From positions 15,180,417 to 15,244,416 of the forward strand of contig NW_025335761.1 in assembly GCF_004798865.1 (NCBI RefSeq): 64,000 nucleotides of DNA. The letters are read 5' to 3'. A program made the position numbers and the translations under genes. A model generated the notes under the pieces. The model searched no databases and had not been told where the DNA came from. It was given only the letters and a program-made list of their open reading frames with translations. Positions within the stretch are counted from its first letter, which is position 1; each line of letters starts with the position of its first letter. The DNA is from Varanus komodoensis. Taxonomy: Eukaryota > Chordata > Lepidosauria > Squamata > Varanidae. This document shows positions 23,024-37,000 of this stretch, one piece after another.

Positions 23024-25365
23024 AAATACTGTAAATCTGACAGCACTCTAAAAGTGTGCTCCTCATTTATGCTGCTTGTTCCCAATTCTGACTTTATTTA
23101 ACCTGCTCAGGAGTGCTAGATGGATCAGTTTGACCCTCTATCAGTATTTCTCTTTGATTCGCATTTGGTTTGCTTTGTTAGTATTTATAGGCCTACAGGG
23201 AGCAGTTTTGTATCACTTCCCCAGCAATTTTTTCTTACCAGTTTTGAGTGAAAAAAATACTGATATCATTGCTTCTAATGATAATATGTTTGTACGGAAA
23301 TGTTATGTAATCAGAATATCATTAAGGACCATAGTCTGACAATTGTACAATTTCAATAGCTGATATATACTGAAGAAAATTCTCTCTTGTTCCACAAAGA
23401 GAAAAATGCATACAATCTCACCAATTTTATAACCAGACTTGCAATTTGAGAAGGTTTCAGTTGTTTATGTTGTTTCTTGGCAGACTTGGGTATCTAACCC
23501 TCATTGTTAGATGAAAATACTCAAATTTGTATACGCGCAGCAAAGATTTACAACCAGAGATTTGAAGAAATAAAAATAGCATTACTCCTTCCTGAGGAAA
23601 GGCAAGCCAGTTTTGTAAGTGCAATAAACAGCACACTCATGATGCTTTTACACTTGAGCCATTAAGAAGCTTCAGGTAGTTTATTGTTTTACTCTAATAA
23701 ACAACTGTCATCATTGGTTATCATGGTCTTTTTAGCTAGGCTTCAGATGGAGCCAGTGCTTGAAAAAGGGAAAAGCCATTTTTAAAGAATCAGGATAGAC
23801 ACACAAGAATACAGCCAGGCAGTTTCAAATTCAGGGCATAGCTTGCAGAATCAAGACAACATGAGGTTAGAATTGTGTTTGAACAAATCAACTATGGCAG
23901 AAGGAGTGAAAAAGCTTCTGGGAAAGGCTCAGAGCTGATCTCTTGAGGAAGTCCCCCTGTGGTTTGAACATTAGAGAACTAAATACATAGAGAGCTTCTT
24001 CAACATCTAGTCTGAGGATGAACACGAGTATAAGGATGCAAAACTGAAGAAAGCAACAAGGTTCCAGTCACCCCAATGTCTTGCATGTGTAATTTGTTAA
24101 GAAACCTTAAGAATTTCAGGCAAACAAGAGCTTTATTACATGTTCAAATATAGGTATGTCTCTGAAAAGTCAAGGCTGCTACCAAGATCCCAAGATTGTT
24201 GCTGCTGCTTTGACAGCTGTTCGAAGGAGCTTTATTTGGAAATACCTGACTAGGTTTGTCCTGAATAAAGCATTTCAGGGGACAGCTCTCAGGTCTAGTG
24301 TGCAAAAAAGAGTGTGTGCCAGACCAAGAGGAAGATACCCAGGTGAGGTGGTCCCTCAAAGAAGCCTTCTGTACATGCCTGACCCCAACATCATGGGGCA
24401 AGGGACCGCAAATGGGATGACTGCAGCCCGTGCGTATTCTCCATTGGCTTTTCCTTGTGTCGGCATATGGGTAGAATTGGGGAACTGGCACAACTTCAGT
24501 TTTATCCAGTCTGCCCTTTGTGTGCGTCAGGCATATGGCTGCATCCATGTCCATTTATGGGCACACTCTCTGCTCTTCCCCATTCTGCACCAAGACGTTT
24601 TCTCTGAATTAGCTGTTTCAGTGCACTGCAGTTCGCATTTTTATTTGCATGTAGAGCCCCGTGGCATTTTTTTTAATGGGGCCTAACCTCTGCCAAGCAC
24701 TAGAGCATTACACTGGGAGTTTTTTTGAGGGGCGGGAAGTGGAGAGACTTCAGGAGGAGTTAATTACTAACTTCCTTCCCCTCCCCTCCCCTTAATTCTG
24801 ATTGTTGGGCCATCAATTTTTGCTGGTTTCATTGTGCAAACAAACGTTTCCTCAACAACAGGATCAGTTCATTCACTTTTCTCCCTTTTTGCTATTACAT
24901 AATCAAGCATAGGATATATTAGTTTATTCCTTACAAAATATTTGAGGTTTTGTCAATGGGATGGTATAGAAAAGAACTGAAATAACAATAAAAACAGTTA
25001 ATCAAAGTAATAAACAGAAGCAGCTCCCTGCAACCACTTAATTTATTCTTTTTTAATGCTTGAATTAAAAATTAGATAGTCATCTCTCAAACATCACAAT
25101 GGTGTCAATTTTTCAGTTGTTCCTAAGGGCCAAATTACCCTTGTAGGGCCTCCCTTGAAATGCAGATAGCCTCAGAGGTGAATGTTCAGTCTGTTTCTAA
25201 TCAACAAAATATCCCTCTATTGTGATTTGATGGGGTTAATTAACCTGTGGGTATGCTAGTGTATGCAACTGAGAATTGAATAGGTGAGCTGTGGGGATTA
25301 GCTTTTCCCAGTTGTGTCTCCCTCAGTGCTTGGTTCTGCATGAGAATGGACTAAAAGGTCAGAGG
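23024..25365. other. No recognised gene; intergenic DNA
   Basis: The longest frame (24156-24686, plus, 176 codons) shows no family and no intron-exon support. Nothing else could be assigned. Confidence 0.5.
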
Positions 25366-25369
25366 GGGA

Positions 25370-25420
25370 GCATGGGAGTTGTAGGCCAAAATATCTAGAA
25401 AGCCACAAGTTGTCCACCTA
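25370..25420 (+). repeat. Fold-back hAT-like repeat, half copy
   Basis: GCATGGGAGTTGTAGGCCAA followed by AATATCTAGAAAGCCACAAG is the right arm of the fold-back family found at 47255-47350 and 58558-58668. Confidence 0.5.
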
Positions 25421-25499
25421 CTGAAGTAGTGTGATTTCTGAAGAAACTTTGGTTGCCTCTAGAAAGTCTTAATCATAGGCCTGTGGCAAATGTCCCTCT

Positions 25500-26900
25500 T
25501 TTTGTTTAAACATGTGGTGGTGGGCCATATCCAGGCCATTTTGGATGAGACTGTTTTTCTGTGCCTATTTCAGTCAGAGTTCAACCTTGTTTAGCATCAG
25601 AGCTTAGAACTTGCTGGGTTGCCTTATGAGATGACCTCTGTCAGGGACTTTGTTGGGGGACTTAGTAGTTGGTGCAACTCCATGAGTGGTACTGTCCAGT
25701 TGTGTTGAATGAGTTTCAGCTGCTGGAGCCCAATAATAATGTAAACAACACAACACAACAATGTTGTGGTGCCCCTCCTACCTGGGTGGCTGGGTCCAGA
25801 ACATGACACAGGGAAGCTGTTGCTCTGCCCCACAGCAGTTGTGCTATGTGTTCCTCGAAGCTCTATTTTATCACTCATGCTTTTCAACATCTACATAAAA
25901 CTCTAGGAAAGTTATCCAGGGACATAAGCTGAAGTATCAGCAATACAGGTGACACCCAACTCCATCTCTCCATCACTGTTTTTCTTTAATACAGGCAGTG
26001 CATTTGATGGTCTTGACCAATATTTGGACATGATGAAGACCAATAGACTGAGGTTCAGTTCTGACAAGATGGAAATACTATTTGGAGATAGTTCATCTGT
26101 CTGGCATTCAGACTGTTCTACAGTGAGCTGCACTTTCTCAAGGGGTCAGAGACACAGGTGGCCTCTCTGGGGCAGAGAACCTTTTATCAGGCTGGCATAC
26201 CAGTTAGGACCCTGCCTGCACCAAGATAGGCTTGTTACAGTTAGTCACAAGCTGTGACCCTCCGAAAATTCACTTAGTCCAAAACAGAGTGGCCAGATTA
26301 TAAAATGGGACTGACTGACACAATTATGAGGATCGTGTTCTACCTTCTGCATTAGTTCCCAGTCCATTTCTGGGCCTGCCTCAAAGAGCTGGCTCCAACC
26401 TTTAAAACCTTAGAAGGCTTGGGGCCAGGTTAACTAGCGTCACCAGCCAAGGCCATGTTCCATTTGCCGCCACCAAAGGAAGCCAGCTATGTGACCACAA
26501 GAGAAAGGGCATTTTTTAGTGGTGGTTCCTCATCTGTGAATTGCCCTCCCCAGATAGCCTTGCCTAACATCTGCATTATGGTCTTTATGGTGCCAGAGGA
26601 AGATCTATTTATTCTCTCGTGCATTTTAAGAACAATTTTAGTGGTTTTAGACTTCAGCATTGTTTTGTTTGTTTTACATTTATTGTACTGTACTGTACTG
26701 CATTATTTTCCAGGTGGTTTTACTTTGGGTTTAGTATGGGCTGTTTCATGTTGATGCCCAGTGGCTGATTTTACTTAGTGGTATTATATCTTGTGCTATT
26801 TTATTATTGTTTATTGTATTTTTATATCTTTTAAAAATGTATTTCTGTGTTGTCCAGGGAACTTTGATTATTGGGTGATCTGAAAGTGTCTGGGTTGGGT
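25500..26900 (+). mobile_element. L2-like LINE, RT to 3' end, degraded
   Basis: RT and post-RT blocks are readable with breaks: a PRSSILSLMLFNIYIKL-like segment at about 25850, LDQYLDMMKTNRLRFSSDKM at about 26010, then an LQNRVARL-like segment, a RERAFFSGGSSSVNCP-like C-terminus, and an AT-rich 3' UTR ending near CAGGGAACTTTGATTATTGG. It is the same family as 35.5-38.9 kb but much older. Confidence 0.75.
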
Positions 26901-26949
26901 GTGGGCAGAATTGCTTTGTGGCTGCATTTCTCATATTTGGCAGTTGTTT

Positions 26950-27800
26950 CTAGAAGGTGCTGGAAAAATTGTACTCAGTCCTGTGGAATTTTCACTCCAG
27001 GCTCCCACAAAGCTCCATCTTATCCCACATGTGTTTTAATGTTTACATGAAAATATTGGGTGAGGCAATTTGGGGTTTGGAGTCCATCGTCCCTTGTGTG
27101 ATGATGTCACACAGCTCCATTTCTCCTGCTCTTCAGAGCCAGGTGTTTCTTTGGGGATGACAAATTGGTGCCTAGCTGCAGCAAAAATCTGGACAGATGA
27201 AAGGAAACAGTTTGTGAGGCTCAGTCCAGATATGATATTAATAGGTGGTTCTCTGTTACAGATGAGCAAGAATTGATGTGTTGTGGATGGGCTGTGCTCC
27301 TCCAAAGGACCAAGTAGGTAGCTGGGGGTTACATGCCCATAGTTCTTTGATTCATCACTGTCATCAGAAAAGGGATTTGAACCTCAGGTCTGGAGACCAA
27401 ATCTCACCTCCTGGTGTTCCCCAGGTGGCCAAGGTCTCTTCCTCTAGCCTTGCCTTCTTTCACCAAACCATAGCTTGCTTGGTGGTTTCTTGGCATTTGT
27501 GAAGTTTTGTCTGTGCACTTTACAAGTTCTGTATATTGAAATGTGAGAAGCAGCAGCTCTTGCTGGAGTGGATTCTGATTGCATCACTCCATATTTTCAA
27601 GGAGTGGTGTGTTTGCTGATGAGTCTTTACAGTCAACTAACCATTGCAAGACCCTCCCCTAGGACACATCATTGCATTGTGCCTATCTGAGCACCATCAA
27701 TACCACACTAAAATTCCATGTTGGCCCCAAATAGCCTGCACTACTTTGTCCCCATGGTTCTAATTTGATGCCACATACCCTTCCAACCCAATGTGGATAT
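26950..27800 (+). mobile_element. L2-like LINE fragment, second copy
   Basis: This begins anew in the RT region (APTKLHLIPHVF-like; VPQSSILSHMCFNVYMKILG in a clean stretch) and repeats the order of the preceding copy, so it is a separate insertion. The right part, with CCTCCCCTAGGACACATCAT, is too decayed to bound. Confidence 0.6.
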
Positions 27801-29039
27801 ACACAAGGCCTTAGCTTTACTTGGTGGATTGTTAATATTTTTAAATTTAAGCAGAGACATGTGTCTGAGCATGCTACAAAACTATGTCTAGAACAGGATA
27901 GAAAGTAGATCTTTGCGTATTTTGATCTTCAGCTTCCAGCAATCTTGACCATTGGCCATGTTGGCAGGGCCTTCTGAGAGTTTATGTATTTGGTTTGTAC
28001 TGCCTGTCTACCAAGAAAAATAGCACTCAAGATAGCATGCAGTCATAAGAAGCTCAAATCATCTGAAAACCTCCCTTCTGCCAACCCCTATCTCAGAAAA
28101 TGCCAACACTCTTCAGCTTTCCCCTTCCCCCAAAATTTGACCAACTTGAATTGGCATAAAGAGTAGTTCTTCATGGATGTATCTGTAGCCAGTTTTTTAA
28201 ATCCCACTCCAGTTCCCCACCCCGAAAGCATAAGGCTGAAAAAGCCTGTTCCTCATTAATTATGACTGCCTGTAGGTGAACTACTGAACTGTACAATTTG
28301 TGTTCTATTTTTAAAGGGTTTTTTTAAAGGTGGTTTTTATTTGGGGTGGGGGGGGTGCCACACTGGTTGATCTTTCAGTTGCAGCATGAGTCCCATCTAG
28401 TGGTTCTAATGTGCCTTTAGATTTCTGTACAGAATGGAGAGAGAGACGGAGTTTGTGTATGGGAACAGGTGGGTGTGAGTGATGGACAATATGGGGTGCA
28501 GAGTGTGTGTTGTGGGCATCAGGGCAGGAAGATGGGTGGCGAGTCTGTGAAGGTATGTGAGTAAACCATGCATAGGAAACAGGCTTTTGCAAGCATTTCT
28601 AAGGATTGTAGCTCTTTATTTGCCTCTTGCTCCGTTACAGCAAATATACCTTCGAAAAATGTGAGCACAGGTTGAGTTTATTTCTGTGACCTGAAGAAGG
28701 AGCCTAGAGTAGGAGAGAAACCCTGTTCATGGGAGGACATTTGTACTGTTTGGAAAATGAGGAGAAAGCCATTTTGCCCCTGTTGGAACAGCTTGAGGGA
28801 GACACAAAGGCTGCAGGCAGAATTGGGAAAGCCATTGCCCCCTCTTCCTTCAGTAAAGAGCCTTTGCTGGACTGCAGCCTCTGGGTTAGTGGTAGTTGGT
28901 CTTGGCAAGCACCCCTTATTCCCCTGCTCCCTGCACAACAAATCTGCCCTTATTTCCCCAATTCTACACTTTACTTTTACCTTTACTCCCAGGGCTTTTC
29001 CAGCCCCTCGGCCCCAGTTCTTCTGAAGCTTTAATTTAT
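27801..29039. other. No recognised gene; intergenic DNA
   Basis: A short fold-back repeat piece (CTTGACCATTGGCCATGTTG) lies near 27945-27967. Otherwise I see only short frames and a small G run near 28346-28357. Confidence 0.45.
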
Positions 29040-29160
29040 AAAGCACATTCATTTATTAATTTATTTAAAAGTTTTCTAGACTGTCCCCTACCAAAGTCTC
29101 AGGACAGTTTAACAATAGAACTGTGTAAAATAAAACACAGCGTCCTAAAAAATTGCACTA
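29040..29160 (-). mobile_element. L2-like LINE 3' tail, antisense
   Basis: ATTTATTAATTTATTTAAAA, then CTAGACTGTCCCCTACC and TCTCAGGACAGTTTAACAAT, is an antisense L2-like tail that runs into AAATAAAACACAGCGTCCTA. Confidence 0.6.
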
Positions 29161-31045
29161 ACAATATCAAATGGTGTGTTGGGCTGTGTTCTGAGTCCTA
29201 CAGCTTCATTTTAAGGAGAGGAAAACAAAAACACCGTAAGGTTATCTTGAATATTGCTATGGGTGATAGTGGGTGGAAGGTAGTAGCCTTTCTTAAAATC
29301 AGAAACTGGGATCATCATCTGCAGGGTTCCAGATTTTGTGCCATGTGGTCTCACTGGATCCAACTCTTCTGTGTTCATGAAAGGATCTACTTACCATGGA
29401 TCGTCTCAAGAGCCACTCTCTGTGGGAACAATTCACAAGGACTTCCTCTCCTTCCACAATTTGTTGCACTGTAAGATGTTGAAATCTAGATGCTGCAGCT
29501 CTGTTATACATAATCTGGGCCAAAAATCAGAATTGTTTGTCATGGAAAGATCAAGGGTGTCCCCTAGTGGTATGATGAGTTCAACTCGGTTCCTTTCAGT
29601 AGAAAAGCTGAAAATGGTTGCTGGTAAATCTATCACTCTGTTGTAGTGAACAGTTTTGACTTTAACCAGCACACTACAATAGCTGTGATACTGCTTGAAG
29701 AGAAGCAGAAGCTCTACACAGATTTACCTTCTCCCCCCACAGCCCCAAAAAAGCATTAGGACTCAACACTTACAGTTCTGTGAGATGAGGTTGAGGCAGA
29801 TTTTACAACAGCATATTGGAAATAGGCCTCAACTCTGGAAAGTTATCCAAATAAAGAATTCATGTTGGCATGAAAACTCCAGCTTGTAGTTGCATGATTA
29901 GAATGCAAAATGGAACTACCCTGTTCTTCAACTATTAATTCTGTTCCACCTCACAGTCCAGGAGGTTCTAGAGATACGTTTGGGCAACAATTACGAAGCA
30001 CTTCTCCAAAAGTTAATTAAGCCAGAGAATCCTGTGCAGCATAGATGTGCTTTCTGTCTGCTAATATATCAGCAGAGTTATCCCAACAGCTTTTATTGGG
30101 ATTTCCTGTGGCAGTCAGTGGTAGAGCTGGTAAGTGTGAACATATCCTTCAGAAATCACAGTCAGTTGCCTGACTGGTTAATATGGTGTTCTGTGGACAG
30201 TAGCAATTGCTCTGTGCTGTATTTGCAAGGAGGAATTTTACTCATCCCACTGAGAATTTACCAAAACAAACAAACAAAAAAGGATGCATACCTTTTTGAG
30301 TGTCGCATTCCTCCAATTTCAGCATGAGAAAAGGTATGCATGGAAACATTACCTAAAGCTTTTGCACGGGGTTTGAAAAAGCCCAAAAGAGGGCTTCATC
30401 TAAATGGCCGCCATTATTAGACTGCTGCCAAATAGTGACAAATGACTATGGAAGGCTCAACTAGCCAAATTTGGCTTTTCTGCCACCATTTATCACTGAA
30501 AATTTTGCTACTGCTGAATTCGGCAGCACAGTGGTGGTAGCAGAAGTGCACACATGGACAGGCGATCCAGGAATAAAAAATTACTCTGACCCCCCCCCCC
30601 CCCCCCGATGTTGCCCATGCCTAAACTAGAGCTCTACCTCCCGACCAGATGCCTCCAGGAAATCCGCAAGTACATAAAGGGAATAATAGCCCCTTCTTAG
30701 GCGTTGGCACTTAAAAGCATATTGCCTCTGAACTAAGGGTACGAATGTAAGGATATAAAGAACCAAGCTGCATTTGAGTCCAGCATTCTACAAGCAGGCT
30801 GAGTGCAACAGCATCCCCCACCCCACCCAAGTTCCCCAATAAGCCGTGTGCACCAATGTCTAAATTGGTGGCCATCACTACATCCAGAGTATGACTTCTT
30901 TCAGAAATGAGTATTGCCTAAATGACAGGATGTGGTGAGCAAAGGGGAGCAAAAGCTGGCACAATGGGGATGACTCTAGTGGGTGGGTGCTCTAAATGTA
31001 AGTTGTTCAATGTGTTCTGGCTGGTGATAATTCTCCCTGAAGAAG
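29161..31045. other. No recognised gene; intergenic DNA with a C17 run
   Basis: There is no domain in any frame. A 17-base C run lies at 30590-30606. Confidence 0.45.
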
Positions 31046-31049
31046 CAGT

Positions 31050-31790
31050 TTAGTTAGCTTGGGGGTTCTCCTTGAGACATCTTTGCCACTTGAGGTTTGG
31101 ATGGTCTGTGGCATAGAATAGCTTGTACCAGCTTCAGCTGGTGGCTCAGCTGTGCCTCTGTTTGCACAAGGGATAGCTTGGTTTCTGCAATCTGTGATTT
31201 GGTAATCTCTAAATTAGATTACTTCAATGCACTCTTAGTTGAGCTGCCTTGAAGACTGTTCAGAAGCTGCTGCTTGTGTAGGAATGCAACAAGAATAACT
31301 AGAGCCAGAACACCTGAACATATAACAATAGAAGCTTCCTTGCATTCAGTCTGTATGCTTCAAAGCACAATTCAAGGTGTTGCTTTTAACCCATAAAGTC
31401 CTATAAAACTTGAGATCATAGTACTTGATGAAATGCTTCCCTCAACTTCAATCTACCCATCCCCTGCAACCACATCTGGAGCCCTGAAAGAGAACCTTCT
31501 CTAATCTCTCTACTGAGTCCAGGCAGGCCCCAACATTATCATCTTTTTGGTGTCAGGTTAAACGTGACACCAAGCATTCAATGACATATGATGGGCTATG
31601 TCTGCTGTTTTATTTTGGTCTAGCTTTACTGAAATTATTTTAGATCTTTAAACTACTTTATATTTTGTATATTGGAATTTTAGACTGTATTTTTATATTT
31701 TATTGTACTTTGAGAAATTCTTGAGAACTACCCAGACAGCTTTGGCTATTGGCTGGCACAGAAATAAAATGGTTTTCCAAAAATTAGTAT
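31050..31790 (+). mobile_element. L2-like LINE 3' part, degraded
   Basis: The YQLQLVAQL-like, QCTLS-AALKTVQKLL-like and C-terminal blocks of the family can be followed in order. They lead to a 3' UTR with TTTTATATTTTATTGTACTT and a CCCAGACAGCTTTGGCTATTGG-like tail (split here by substitutions). Confidence 0.6.
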
Positions 31791-31929
31791 TAAAGATAAT
31801 ACTCTTCTGGATCAACTGTGGGGTTAGCAGTGATTCCACTTCTTTCTGCAGGATATGTTCCAAATAGCACTTGAAGGGACTGTATGGCAGTCTCCTGAAA
31901 CTCTTGCTGTGAGGTGTCTCAATGTACTC

Positions 31930-32450
31930 TCTCATTTCCAGGGCCTATTTAATACCTGTTTGAGGCGTTTGTGATCATTAGGGGATTTGAGACAAGATAC
32001 TATCAGTATGTTGATGACAGCTCTATTACTCCATTAATTTGAATTGTATTCCTACACTTCAGTGCAGAAGTCAATAAGATGAAGACATTGTGGCCAAGTT
32101 CTGGGACATTGTGACAAAATTCTTACAAGGTCTGGATATTTCCAGCACTGTTCCAACACTTGGAGTGCCCCTGGAACCACTGCTCTCACTAGAGGTTCCA
32201 GCTTAGATTAGTACATCACCTGTGCTTGTTCCTAGAAAAGGCTAAAATAGTCACTGTGATCTACACATTAGTAACCTTTAGATTGGATTACTATGATGTG
32301 GGGCTGCCCTTATAGCTAGTTCAAAAGATGAATTCAACCAAGTAAACTTATCCAGGAACATCATGGGCCTTGGGCTTGGAATATTCTCCAAATCTTTCAC
32401 CATTTCTCAGTCTAAAGTGTTGGACTTACACAAAACCACTGGAGAAAAGT
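31930..32450 (+). mobile_element. L2-like LINE fragment, degraded
   Basis: An RT-core-like YQYVDDSSI at about 32000 is followed by the post-RT blocks (LDYYDVGLPL at about 32285-32315). It stops just beyond the 3' end of the SRSF5-type gene. Confidence 0.55.
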
Positions 32451-32494
32451 AACTCCCCTGTTTGTGATGTATTTGGACAATGACTAACAAAATA

Positions 32495-33768
32495 AGTTTT
32501 AATTATGTATCAATTTTATTGCAAATAAAAATTGTTCCTAATGAAGAAAAAACTGCAAACTTAGTTTTAATGAGCAACACAGAAAGACTGCTGAAGCTGC
32601 AGTAAGCAAGGGAGAAACATTTATTATATTTACTGTATCACATCAATACATTTAAACATTTTAGATTCAATTACAAGTATTTCAACCAGATTTCTTCATT
32701 TTAGGGTATGTGGAAGGCAGATAGCTTAGTGATCACAACACTAAGGATTAACCAAGTACTATCTACTAACAAAAACTAAATTAAGGAAATGCCCACTTCA
32801 GTATTAATAAATTTGCATCACATTAAGCTTTTACTCAAAATTCGAAAATAACCCTTCCCTACTGAATTTGAATCCACAGATCAAATTCCATCTACACCCC
32901 TTATTTAGTGTGTCACTTTGGTAGCCACACAGAATAATGTACTCATTACGATAGTAAAAACTTGAAAGTTCAGTAAAAGTGGTGTTTTTAATTTTTAAAG
33001 GGTGTCCGCTGTAAAATGAGGCCTTCTTAGAAAAGAGAATAAATATTGTCCTAATCTAAATTGAAGTCTTCCTTCTGACTGAGTCATTCATAACAGGTAC
33101 TAAATTACAACAAATTTTGTACCCAGATGGAACTCAAAGATACGTGCTATACAGCAAGAGCTTATTGTCAACCAGCATACAGAATTTGTTTAACAAGATA
33201 ACAAATTAAACCTCTTCCCTGTTTGTTATATTTTCATGTACTATTCATTTAGAATAAGCAAAACTATTAATTCACAATTGAGAGACTCTCCTGTGAAACA
33301 CTAAAGAATGGCTGTGTATGGGGAATGCAATATGGAGCTTCTCAAAACTGTAGTAAAATAACTAGCTGAACTCAGCCATGTTGGTTTTCTCAATGCTACA
33401 CAGCAGATAATCTATGTGCAAACAAGAAGTGCAGTAAAAGGACCCTGGAAAGTAGTACCAGAGTCCATGCCTTAAGTTCACCATATTCAGCAGCAAAGAC
33501 AAAACTCCAACAAGAGTGCCTGTTTCGTCAGCAAGGCTCCAGTAAACAGTACATCTGGGTAATTATAATTTGCCAATTGAAAATTGTTTTATTGTTGGTT
33601 ACAATTTACCTAACTCTATTAAGGGTGGAATGAGGGAAGTTTACATCCACTCTTCAGTGATCTATGCTCACCTGATGAATTTTCTTCCTCCCTCCTTACT
33701 TTCAATTTGTTCAAGCTTGTAGAAAATTTGACTTAGAAATGAAATATTTATACATGTCTCAAAATATC
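32495..33768 (-). other. 3' UTR of the SRSF5-type gene
   Basis: About 1.25 kb of AT-rich, repeat-free sequence lies downstream of the stop codon. Candidate poly(A) signals (AATAAA on the minus strand) are at 32515-32520 and 32620-32625. The distal one is followed within about 25 bases by a T/G-poor stretch, so the exact end is inferred. Confidence 0.55.
32515..32520 (-). terminator. Candidate distal poly(A) signal of the SRSF5-type gene
   Basis: TTTATT on the plus strand reads AATAAA in the gene's direction, about 1.25 kb after the stop codon. A second AATAAA lies at 32620-32625. Confidence 0.5.
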
Positions 33769-34018
33769 TTAACTGCGGCTTTCAGCAGAGCTTGACCTAG
33801 AACGAGACCTCTTCTTGGGTGGAGGGGGAGATGGAGAGGAATTATGTGTGCCAGGGTGGTGGTTTTTCTCAGAGCCTTTCCTTTCAGGTGTGCGACTTCG
33901 AGAGCTCCTCTTTTCAGGTGTACGGCTTCGAGAACGAGACCTGCTGCTTGACTTGGAAGATCTTGCAGATCTAGACTTGCTACGAGACCTCGAATAACTC
34001 CGTGAACGGGATCTGCTC
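33769..34018 (-). CDS. SRSF5-like: SRSF5-type gene, last coding exon (RS domain)
   Basis: This codes residues 183-265: SR dipeptides ([17 protein letters not shown]), two RTPE motifs (RTPEKR and RTPERK), a KNHHPGTHN stretch, a PSPPPP run, [10 protein letters not shown] and the end AESRS, with TAA at 33771-33769. The acceptor is ATACTTACTAG, which has a weak pyrimidine tract. Confidence 0.92.
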
Positions 34019-37000
34019 CTAGTAAGTATTGAACAATTCAGCTAAACATCACAAAGCCCAATATATGACAATCCATATCTAGCATTCATATTTTGCTTGC
34101 ATCCCATCTTGCATATTTCTACTGTGAAGGCTATCAAGATCCTATATTCTCTTGAAATAGGCAGTGTTAGTGTCTGAACTGATTATTTTAGCTTAGCTTT
34201 TTCTAGTACTTTCTAATATATCTATAGGAAATCTTGAAAACAAAGTTCTCTCTCTGGCTCCCTACCTCTGCTTTGCTGTACTTACTGCTTTGCAGTGTGC
34301 CAAACTTTGGAGCCAACACGAAATTGGAACAAACATATAGAATCATTAGTTTGCAATCTTAGGCTTCTCTTTTCTGGTCCATTTCAAAACATGAGCTACA
34401 GATTGATGTGGTGTGTATATACACAAGCGCATCCTGGTTTCCCTACTGACCCATCACTTTTCATAATTTAATCAGAGATTCTTGAAGTTTGCATGAGCTT
34501 TTGGTGAGAGCTGTATAACAGTATACAGAGCACAGACACTGGGAAGGGTTATTCAAAAGCCTGGCAGGATGGACGGAAATTGCCTTCACAACCATTTGTA
34601 TCTTGGATTACAAATACTAACTGTAGCAAATGGTATTTCAAATCTGGGCCTTCTGTAACATATGCCTTATGCTGGCATTAGCTATTTAGCTACCTAGCCT
34701 GAGCTCCTGCAGTATATTATATCACACAGGAGTACAAACCTGTACTTTGAGCAAACTATTCTTTCTTCTGCTGCCTGCACAGTCTCTCTCTTCAGCTACT
34801 AATTAGATGGTCTCACTTTCTATTTGACCATCCTTTCATGAAGCAGTCAGCATGTGTCTATCTAAGTGAAGCATTCCTATACCATTTAAAATGCATGCTA
34901 TAGTGATCTCTGAAACAGCAAAAGAGTTTGCAAACATTTTTAACAGCTGCAGTATACTAGCAGTACCAGCATGCTCTATAATATTAAGGTTTCCATCAGC
35001 ATCAGGCAGAACATATGGGGTCATGTAAACTGTTTTCAACAGGATTCCATAAAGCACTGGCAACTGCCTCTTCCCTCTCTGGCAAGTGTTTTATGTACCT
35101 CTCCTACACATCTATCCAAAGGGTCCCATTTCATTTTTGCTGATGCTTCCTGCAAGAAGCTCAGCATGAGCAAAAGAAACCATTCATCCTTTCCTGCACA
35201 GGCAATTTAAATAAGAATGTAATGAAATGGAAGTAACAAAATGAGTTGCCAAAATTATCATGAAATAATAAATGTTTGACACTATTCCTTTCTAGAGTGT
35301 GTGGGCAGAATGCCTTTGTCAGCTGCTAATATGAAGCAGACCATGGTAGGGCAGGAACCAACAGCTGGTGATAATTATTGGCCAAATTAATTACAAAATC
35401 CAGGAAAGTCTAGATGTACTTAAGCATATGATATGCAGAAGCTTTTCACCACCCCCCTGCTCAACACTGGGCCACACCGCAGAAAGTCTCAGGGATGCTG
35501 CCGCCACTGAGTGATGAAGGACTGAGCCCTGCTCCTCCCCCTGCTGCAGCAGCTTCCGCCTTCACTTTCTACCTGTGCACTCACCACTGGGGGGGGGGGG
35601 TGAGGGATGGTGGGTGGGGTGGCACCAGAGTCCCTTATCTTGGGGCCTTGGGCCAGTGACTGAAGGAGGGCGGCCAAAGGGTATGAAGCCATTTGGAGCC
35701 ATTCAGGGTTGGGTTGGGTTGGGCCAGGGATTATGGTAGTTTGGGATGGGGGGAAGGCTGGCCAGGGCAGTTGTTTTGTGTATTTATTGGTGGGACTCTT
35801 TTCTCTCTCTAAGTGGAGTCAGAGGCATTTTTTGCATTGGGGCTCCTGTTTAATACACAGCTTCCTATTTCCTAGTATTTTAACTTGGTATGGGAGTTCC
35901 TGGGGAGCGATGGGGTGCCCGGGAAGGTATGGCACTGGGGCTTTAACAGGTTGTTGCAGAAGAAGGGGGGCAGGTTAGTATCTGTCCCCTCTTCTGGTTC
36001 TTCCCCCAGGCAGTGACATCAACTGACCCTCAGGCTTGGTGCTGCTGCTGTTGAACGCCAGGTCAGTCCAAAACACATCGTCCTTCATCCATGATTTAAT
36101 CGAGGATGAGGGGGCCGACCTGGTATATATTACAGAGACCTAGTCAGGGGAAGCAGGGGTCATGGCACTCACCCAGCCGTGCCCACCTGGCTATCTGATA
36201 CAACCCCAACCTTGCCTTGAGGGAAGGGGAGGGGGCGTCACCCTAATTCACAGAGATACAATCTCCTTCACGGAGCTTCCTGTCCCTTTGAGGCCAGGTC
36301 TTCAGTGTATACACTTGATGTTGGGTGATCCAAGACAGATTGGGGATTTCGTTGGCATATTGTGCACCCTTCTACCCAAAAGACCCTGTCTGAACTGACA
36401 GAGATCATTTTGGACCTGGTGTTGAGGACCCCCCAGGATGTTGTGGGGGGGGGTGTCCTGGGGGACTTCAATCTCCATGCCGAGACTGTTCTGACCAGGG
36501 CAGCTCAAGACTTCATGGCCACCATGACAACCATGGGGCTGTCTCAACATGCCACTGGCCCAACACACAAACGAGGCCACAATTCGAACCTGGTCTTTTT
36601 GATGGGGCAGGAAGATGGTGATCTGGAAGTGAAGGATTTGATGTTAATCTCTTTGTCGTGGTCAGATCACTTTCTTGTGAGGTTTAAACTTGAGGCCAGC
36701 TTTCCCCTCTGAAAGGGTGCTGACCCTATTAAAATGGTACACCCCCCAAAGTCTTATGGATCCTGATGGATTCCGGAGGGCATTGGGGGAATTTCCAGTT
36801 GATAAGACTGGTGCTCCTGTTGGTACCCTGGTTGATCTGTGGAATGGAGAACTGACCCAGGCGACTGACATGATTGCTCCTAAGCATCCACTCCCACCAA
36901 GCAGATCCTGTGTGGTGCCTTGGTATACACCCAAGTTGTGGGCAGTGAAGCAGGCTGGAAGACGATTAAGAGCATAGGTGGAGGAAATATCATACTGAAT

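Noticed and set aside
24156-24686. 176-codon plus-strand frame
   Set aside because: No recognisable domain, no splice context, low-complexity composition; a minus-strand frame overlaps it, as expected of chance.
28896-29474. 192-codon plus-strand frame
   Set aside because: It runs through an antisense L2-like tail (29040-29160) and shows no conserved domain.
33815-33997. 60-codon plus frame rich in Arg, Leu and Asp
   Set aside because: It is the antisense shadow of the RS-domain exon of the SRSF5-type gene.
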